Part shown: positions 49,101-58,100 of the stretch, piece by piece
Numbering within the stretch: position 1 is the first letter of the stretch
Layout of the letters: every line of letters begins with the position of its first letter
Assembly: GCA_911728455.2 (NCBI GenBank)
Contig: OU452229.1
Location: forward strand, 2,485,001-2,549,000
Source: Marthasterias glacialis
Lineage: Eukaryota > Echinodermata > Asteroidea > Forcipulatida > Asteriidae
Direction of reading: 5' to 3'
DNA: 64,000 bases
The notes under the pieces: generated by a model
Databases searched by the model: none
The model's input: only the letters and a program-made list of their open reading frames with translations
What the model was told of the DNA's origin: nothing
Made by a program: the position numbers and the translations under genes

Positions 49101-52100
49101 GAAAATGACCTTAGTCGATTGCAACGCCTGAAAAAACAAGGCCGCTCAGCTGGTCTTTGCATTTGGCCAGGACCAACCCTTCGGGGGCCCGCTTGCAAAA
49201 TTACACTCTTGCTCCCTGTTGAAAGAGCGGATATCCTTCAAAACTCTCACTCCGGTTTACAAAATTCTCCATTCTCCATTGCTGAAGCTCCGTTATATCT
49301 GGTTGTACTTTTACGCTCCCATAACTCTAATATTCCTGATACAGACACCGACTCAGCTCATCGGCCGATCAGACCCGGATTTCTGTTCCCTGAACCAGGA
49401 AGAAGGCTGAGGATTTCATTCGTCGTGGCTTCCTTCCCCGCTCGCGAAATTTATTCTCCAAACGAAATCGCAAAAACCGGTTATCGGACCCTTTTTCCCT
49501 TTAAAAAAAACTGTAAAGAGAAAATTTGCCCAAAAGACCCAAAGGGAAAAGAAATAAGAATAAGGTGGTAAAAAAAAAATAAAAGACGACCTATAGGATT
49601 CGAACCTACAACCTTCGTCAACTTACTCACGATAGTATATCGACGGGACGCCACAAAGCAGCTCCACTAATGTTTTCGTGTCTTTTAATATATATTTCCG
49701 GAACCTTTGCTCAATGCATTTCTGTTGTGTTTCTTGTAAATCGTTGTAGCCAGTTTGTCGGAAGTGGGCGTGGCTCAGAGTGGAACTACGTCACACTTTA
49801 CGAACACGATAGACATCTCATGGACATCTCAAAGTTTACCTCAAGAGTCTAGTCGAGCACAACCTCTTCCCCGGGGTGTGTCGAGCAGTACGAGGTTGAA
49901 CGCTCTCTCATCCTGGTATTTGATCATTTGCATATCCAAAATTTTTGGATACGTATGCAAATTAGAATAGTCTGGCTGCTTTTCGAAATTCACATCTTCG
50001 TCATAGCCTCGTTGCCCGGTACCAGATTTAATAGCCTGTTTAACGTTTGTTTTGCCGGCGCCGGCTGTTTTGACTTCTAAATTGAAATTAAACAAAGGTA
50101 AACAACTGTATGTGTAAGGAACATATGCTAATATTGTAAAGTCGTTGTCCAATCAGGGTCCAAGTAAGGAGTTTCCATCCCAGGGTTTACTAGTAAACCA
50201 TGGGGACGAGGTTGAGTCGAGCCTGATTTATATACAAATTAAAGAGTACTAAACTAATATTTCACTTCTCAACCAGATTCCATCCGGACCTGACTGAATT
50301 CTACAACGGATGGGGATTCGTATTTGGTCAGATAACGTTTCTCAATGTTCTGATAAACACACAGTATATGGTGCAGAGGATGGTTGTCTGCAAGTCGGAA
50401 ACAGTTGCAAAAGCGTAAGTACTATCAAAGACAGAAAAACAAGATAGGACACTTTGCACGGTATCAGATGTAACACCTTTTCCCCTATCTACCGCGTGAT
50501 GGCGCCCTTCCCCATGTCTATTTTGCTAGGATTATTGGCACAATTTATTACTTAACACCAAATTTTCAATCTGCCTTCACCTTTTTTGGTTGGTGGGATC
50601 GTTTGGCCTCAGTTTTTCTATTTAGTATGCCCTGCTTATTGCGCAAACGATCTTTTTTTTTTTTTTTTTTACCTACCAAACGACAGCGGGCGCACCCATT
50701 TTGCGTTTCATGTTTCTACACAGAGTGTCCTATCTTGTTTTTCTAGTATCTTTGGTACTACACAATTGCTCAAAATCTGTCCCGAAAAAGAGGAGAAACA
50801 AAATTTCGATTTTCAGAAATGTTACATGTTTTTTAAGAAGCACTATTTGCAGTCTCTTCCCTGGTGCGGTAACAACATGCAGTTAACGGAAGTTGCCGTC
50901 TCGGTTTGGTCATCCATAGCCCATGACTCTGTGATATTGATCAACTCACAGAGAAATGCTTAAACAAAACTATAATCGAAGCAGGGTTGAAAGGTTGTTT
51001 TTGTAAAGCGAGTCCAGTAAACGACTGTTAATTGTACGCCTCTAAGCCTACTTAAAGAACACACCTTGTAGACGATAGATTTATAGAGATTCCAAACATT
51101 ATCACAGGTGAGGTTTTCATCAACTTGTGCTGCTTGGTATAGACCATGTTACCTGTGACATCACATGTTTACAAAAGAGCCACAGAACCTGGACTTCCTG
51201 CAGGCAGGATTTGTACACGGCTCAATGGGAAAATACTTTAAATCTTTCATTTTATGGAGATTGCACTGTCCGATTGTCATCAACTTTGGATATGAAGGAA
51301 AGGGGCACATCTCACAACTAGTTCAGCTCTCATTTTAATAGCCATTGAATTTATGTGGAAATTATGATACAAAATGTAAAATTTCTCATATGTCCCATGC
51401 AGTATCTTGCCTGCCAGTAAATGCCCTGGAATGTACAAGGTCACTCTTTTGTAAACAAGGGTCACATGGTCTATATGAACATGATTTACTTGCTCAAGTT
51501 GAGTGCCCTCAAGATGAATATTCAGTGTGTCAGTTTTGTGAGCATATCGAGATTTTAAAAAGCATGATTTACAAAAGAAATCTGATATGAAGCAAAACGA
51601 TAAACTGCAGATACACCGATACAAATACGTGTACGTCTTTTTATTTTGACTCTTGTAGGTCAATCATCGGCTACCTTATCGGTGCATGCATCTTCAAAGG
51701 TCTTGTAGTATTTGCAGGAATTACTATCTACGCCTACTACGAGGGATGTGACCCTCAGACTATGGGATATACGACTAAAAACGACCAGGTAAAGGAATGG
51801 TCAAATCGTAGTAACTGGGTTATTCCATTTACTGCTATACTCCTGACGATACAGCCCCTTTTTAAGTGTGTGATTAACTACAGCATTGGTAATTTAATTG
51901 AAAGAAGTGTTAGTTTAAATCAGAAACCTCACTTGATATGGCCATATACCTGTACCAATTTTCAAGAGAAATAATTAATTTGAATCTGAATTTTGAATCT
52001 AATTTAATTGTACACAGTCAGTTTCCCTTGTGGTTTATTACCAATTGATATAAAAAAATCCAAAAAAAATCGCTGGGTCATACAAAAGCTGTTTCCTGTT

Positions 52101-55100
52101 TCAAAGTGGGGGAAACAGCTTTTGTATGACCCAGCGATTTTTTTTATTTTTTATTTTTTTTTATATCAATTGGTAATAAACCACAAGGGAAACTGACTGT
52201 GTACAATTAAATTATTTGTGGTCAAAAACTTTGGAAGTATGAGCCATCGTGTTGGTTAACAGCCGAATCTGCTGAGAATGTGTGTTTATTGTATACATAC
52301 CGTGTATTAACCGTGAAAGTACTTTCCACAAACAGATTTTACCGTATTTCGTTGTTGACGTGTTTCGCTACTCGCCCGGGGTACCGGGGCTGTTGCTCAG
52401 TGGACTTTTCGGTGCTGCATTGAGGTAAGACAACTCAAGTACCGAGCAGGTACAACAAAAGTTTGATGCTAATTGAAGTAGCAAAATGATTTGACAATTG
52501 TGATTGAAATGATCATTGATATACAGCCAGGCTGAAAAGACACGATAGTCAGCCCTGCCGGAGTGTTCATCAGCAGATCGTGGGGAGGTCTAAGCCCAGT
52601 TCATACTTCATGCTTCGCAATCGAAAGCAATTGCGAAGCGAATTTTGGTGACGCAACAATTCAGCGCGTCACCAGTGGGAAAGGCAACCTTACAGGTTAT
52701 CGCTGGGTTTGGGACCTCTGGTCAATTCAATGTGATAAGAATTCCCGATTGAAACATTTTGATGTAATGTTTGTTTGATTCGAGAATGTTGTTTTCTCTT
52801 TAAATGTGTCGTGTCGTCCCACGTTGTTCTCCCGTCATTCACATCTTACTCAGTATTGTTTTTCACACTCTAGCACACTATCGTCAGTCCTCAATGCAGT
52901 CGCTACTTTAATCGGTGAACATTTCGTGAAGCCATTTCGAAAAGGAATGAAAGACACGATGTACACTGTTACTCTGAAATTAATAGGTAGGTTTCCATTA
53001 TTTCAAAGGTAGAATACATGATTAGGTAGAATACAGGATTGGTATTCATCAATTTCTTTCTAAATTAGTATCAGTCTGAAAGCTTAATGGCGTTCATACT
53101 GCAGCACCAATCTTTCATAAAAATATTTGTGTCTCAATATCTGTCAAAGTCGAGATTATAGAACTTGAAAACCCCGAGTTTGTTATTGGTTGTAACAATC
53201 GAAAATAAGGACAATCTGTTTACATGATGAAAAGTGCACACACTTTTTCAATATTTTCTCCTGCCTCAGTCGATGGATTGAGTCCAAATTTTCACAGGTT
53301 TGTATTTTCATGTATATATTGAATCACACAAACTAAGAACACTGTATTTTCAGCTTTACCTATATTTTACCTTCATTTAAATTAAACTATAAACATAAGT
53401 GAATTTTAAAAGACGGCTGTATGTGTTGTTTTAATCATTAATCTATTTACTATAAGTGACTTTTTTGTATCACTTGTTCGTATTATCGATGTAAAGATTC
53501 GGGAATAGACCTCATGCACAGACATCATTTCAGTAGGACGCCCTCGGCTAGAGGTCAAAAGAAGGTTGCTCATTGGCCCATCCTCCAGTGCGCGCCGCGC
53601 GCACATGATGTGCGTTTTCCATTCATTCATCATCGTTTTACCTCTAAGATGGCGGCGTGATGACGTCAATGCATAAGGTCCATTCACACACCAAATGACG
53701 ATGAGACACGTTCGCACTCCTTATTACTCTTAGAATGAAAACCACTCTTTTTGTCCGACACACCACTCCTGCAAAGAGCCATTCATGACGGACAATTGTT
53801 TTAGAGTGAAAGACAACTATTTTCAAGTTGAATCAGAGTGTAGCTTGCTCCAATTTCACTCAAAGAGGGGGGGATGCACAGTGAGTTTCACTCTCAAAAG
53901 AGCCAAGCTGAAACCAATCGGGCGAGAGAGTGAAATTTTCACTCTTTTATATTTTAGAGAGTAGACACGTGCATACTTGTGTATACTCCCAATGTCTTCA
54001 CTTCCCTTCACGGTCCGATCAAAATGGCGAACTTGGAGGTTAAAGACAATATCAAGCAATCACACTTACGGCGGCTCACCAACTGGATTTCACAAAACTA
54101 GTCCTTACTTAGGACTTGTCCTATAAGTTAGGACTAGTTACTCGTCCTAACTCGAGATATTAAGATAGTCCTAGTTCTTTATGAAAACCACACTCAAATG
54201 AAATTTACGTTCTTTTATTAATACACAGTTCTAGTTTCAGCGTGTGTTTCTCTTGGAATATCCTTCCTAGTTCCCATTATTGGAGATGCCATTCCGGTAA
54301 GATAAATGGAAACATTGTTAGTTTTTAATACCTTAAAGAATATTGACTATATTTGGCAGGTTTTTTTTCAACTGTGGCTCAACCCACCCTTTGTACTTAG
54401 CGTTTCTGAGTCCCGCCTGACTAGTCCAAAAGAACCATTATGTCGAGTCGAGGCTGGCTATAAATATTGTTCAAGAATAACCAGCAAGTACGGTGTTCAT
54501 TTGCACTGATGGTCAATTTACCCGGTTGGTTGACCGGTTTGTTCGTGCGCTGGGTTGTGGGTGGAAATCAATGGACAACTCAAACAGCTTAGTATCAATT
54601 TTCCCAAGCTTCTATACCACGGCGTAGTTATGGTCCATTTACATCAAATTCGCAGAATACTTTTCAATTTGCGACTCTGGTACATCGTTGATTCTGTAAG
54701 TGTACCAAAAAAACAGAGCGATAATGCAGTCAATCTGACGCTGGCACATTGAACGGTTTTCGGGAAGGTTTAGTAATTCGTTCGAAGGGTCTAATAATTC
54801 TTTCGAACGGTTAAGTAATCAGTTCGAACGAAATAGTCGTCATGAAAGGGCGCTGCACGCATGCGTATACGATCCATCCAATGATTCAAGATGTTCTGGT
54901 GATGACCGTATTGGTAAGTTTGTCTGTCTTTATCAGTAAAGAAGCACTGCTAATTGTTCTTTTCAACTGACTATGCTTCTTTACGAACTTACCAATACAG
55001 TCACCATCAGGCTGCACAACATGGCTTTAAATTAATAAATGAAATGAAAAAGAAACTATGATGGCAGATAACTCCGTCAAGACGGCTGCTTCGCCAACCA

Positions 55101-58100
55101 ACCAAGGTCACCCGGTCGATGTTGCCCCCGCTGGCCCCCGACCCTCCATAAGGAAACGTGGCTAGCCTGGTACAACTCCGCAGACAAAATCCAGTTTGAA
55201 AAGGAAGTTATTATTGTAATAGAACCAATAGCTACCGAGGAATTGTACAACAAAATAGTTCATGGCATGAGTTCCGCTGATGGTCCGCCATTGTATGACG
55301 TGCAAAACTTTAACATATTTAATTCTAAACTTTGTACACACAGTAATAATGTTTCATGTTGATTGAAGAGTCAAGGTTGGTATTGCCACGAGTTGTCCTT
55401 GCACTGGCCCTCGATTTTACTCATTTTTTTTTAAATGTCACTTACCATGATAAAATAGTTGCAAACAATAATTATGCAAGAATAAAGACTAATTCTTTCT
55501 TGACTTTCTTGCCATGATCGCAGCGGTGGTTCGGTTGCGGCCATACAGACGTATCGGATACACACACGTACATGGTTTTTGTGAACGGTACCAGTATATG
55601 GATTTAGGTTTGCTGCCTTTAAAGCAGTGCCTGGAGTCCTAAGAACAATGCAGACAGGAACACTATTAAAGCACTGTTACATGATTGTACCTGGACCACT
55701 GCTGTGAGATTTGCACCACCAGAAATACGAAGGAAAAAAAACAAAAGTTAGTACAGTTGTGTGTCAGAACAATGGCGGCGATCTGTTTACTGTTCTAACG
55801 GGATTTTAACGCGCCGGACTTTTGACGGACTTGCAGTGGCGTCGTCAAGGCTGTGATTGGTCAATGCGTTATAGTAGGCGGAGCTTAATGGATCGGTCTA
55901 TTGCCTTTAATTAGTCAGATTCAGAATGTTTGATAATGTCATGTCTCTTGGCTTGTTTCTCTTGCTGATTTGGATCATGTCAATGTGTTTCAGGTTATAT
56001 TATCCATACCAGGAGCTTCTCAAGGAACTCTTCTTGCGTTGTTTATCCTCGGTGCCTTTTGCCCCTTCTGTGGTTCAAAGGTAGCTGGAAATTTTTTACT
56101 CCTTCTGGTTAATTAATCAATGTATCTTTTATTAATTTATGTATTTGCTTTTGTTTAACAAAGTAGGACACCTTTGCAAACTTTTCCACTTAGTTCACTC
56201 CAGAGTTTCATACTAAACACCGAAACGGGTTTGAACCCCCATCTAGTTATATGGCGGTTTACTCATTCTATATCAAAATTGTATATCATATTAATTTGTT
56301 ATTTTCCAAAACAAATTGAATTGTTGTTACATAATGCTCAGCATGGACTTACATTTAATTTTATTTATTTATTGTTTCGTTTTTTTCTTTCTTTCCTTTT
56401 TGGGGGGTGGGGGTGGGGGCGGGGGGGGGTGTTGATCCTGTAGGCCATTCCCAGTTCAAAAGCAGGGGGATATTTTCCTCTCCCTTGGGATTCACGACTG
56501 TGGCACACAGGAAAATATAATTTTCAATACTGGTACTTTTTCGGAGTTCTTTGTTCGGTCAGTAAGTAAAGAAAAACGCTCTTATTAATTGCCCTCAGGG
56601 TGCTGTCGCCGGCTATGTTGTGGGAATGGTTTTTGGCAGTATCATGGCTGTAGGGACCATTGTCTACTCCAAACCTTCCCAGAACTTGCCACTTTCGGCT
56701 GAAAGATGTCTGAATGAAACGTCCATGTTTTACAATGATACAATGTCAACTACCGCAGCTATAACAGCTCATGATGTGACTCTGTGGAACGGAACACAGT
56801 TGCCACTGGACGCGGCAACTGAAGCAGGAGATATTTACAGGTGTGTTGAAGGGTGATCTCGCTTAATAGTGGGGCGAAAGTCCGACATGATAAAATCCTA
56901 TTGGAAAATGTAAACATGTGTGTGCGTACTTGGAGCGTGCGTTCTTACCCACGTTTACAGTGGTGATGTAGCCAATGCTGTGATTTGTCAATACTGTTCA
57001 GGTGCGGAGCTTAACGGATCGGTCTAAATGGGTCATAAAATTCACAGACTGATTTGAACAAAGGTATTATTTTTCCGAGAGGATTTTGTACACTACTTAT
57101 CGAAATTGATAATTTATTTTCCTCCCATCATATTTCATTTGGTGCTCGATATGTGGCAGGATGTACCCTTCTCCTATTGTGTCTTCATTGTGTTCTGGGA
57201 ATCTCAGGAATTCTTTTGAGGATTTTAGGGAGGTGTTTCTATGTACAAGAGGGGAAGAGTGTGTTAGAGAATGGGAACATTTTTGGGCAGGGTGTGCCCT
57301 TCTCCTATTGTGTCTTCATTGCGTTGTTCTGGAAATCTCAGGAATTCCTTTTGAGGATTTTAGGGAGGTACTTCTATGTACAAGAGGGGAAAAGTGTGTT
57401 AGAGAATGGGAACATTTTTGGGGGCCTCCCTCTGCCACATGTCGAGTATTGTATGTCATATTTTTGGGGCTGGAGGGGGCATAGGGTTCTGAGCCGAGGG
57501 ATCAAGCCACTGCTTTTCCTTAAAAACATGCTATGTTCACACTTTATTTTTTATCTTTTTATACTTTTATCTTTCCCAACAGACCTACTATTTTCATCAT
57601 ATCCAAGATATGGATCGGCTTCATTACCTTCACAACTTCCATGGTTGTAGCTTTAATAACTACTCTGGTAACTGGTAAGTTTAGATGATAATAAAGAGAG
57701 TATTTGGCGGCAATAAATCTGAAGCCTCAAAGTAGGGTAGGCACACTCCCACTGGACCATGTGTCCCATACTGCCTCAGTTGTCTCGCTGATTTTCAGTT
57801 TGTGGTGGATTGTTCCTCGAAACGTTCAAGCTTTTTCTTGAAGTGTTCGATACCAATAAATCACTCACTGACGACCACTTGAAGACACTGTAGTCAAAAC
57901 GTCGAGAACTAACAACGGGCTCTTTTCAGAGCCAGTACCTCTACCTTTTACTCGAAACAATACTCAGTATCAAACTCCGTCAGGAAAAGCCAACAATCCT
58001 TTTAAAAAAAAGAAGACGGAGAAGAAGAGGTTTATATTACATTTTCAAGAGCTATTACGGCGGTTGACGTGTACACATCCCTGCTTTAAATGGCACATAA

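Noticed and set aside
49086..49571. 161-codon open frame as a gene
   Set aside because: The meaningful CR1/L2-type residues are spread over several frames of the same stretch.
57054..57650. 198-codon plus-strand open frame
   Set aside because: It is made of two tandem copies of repeat family 11 and then overlaps SLC5 exon 13 in another frame. No domain pattern.
57918..57933. A histone gene 3' end
   Set aside because: No histone coding frame on either strand nearby, and it is inside an SLC5 intron.
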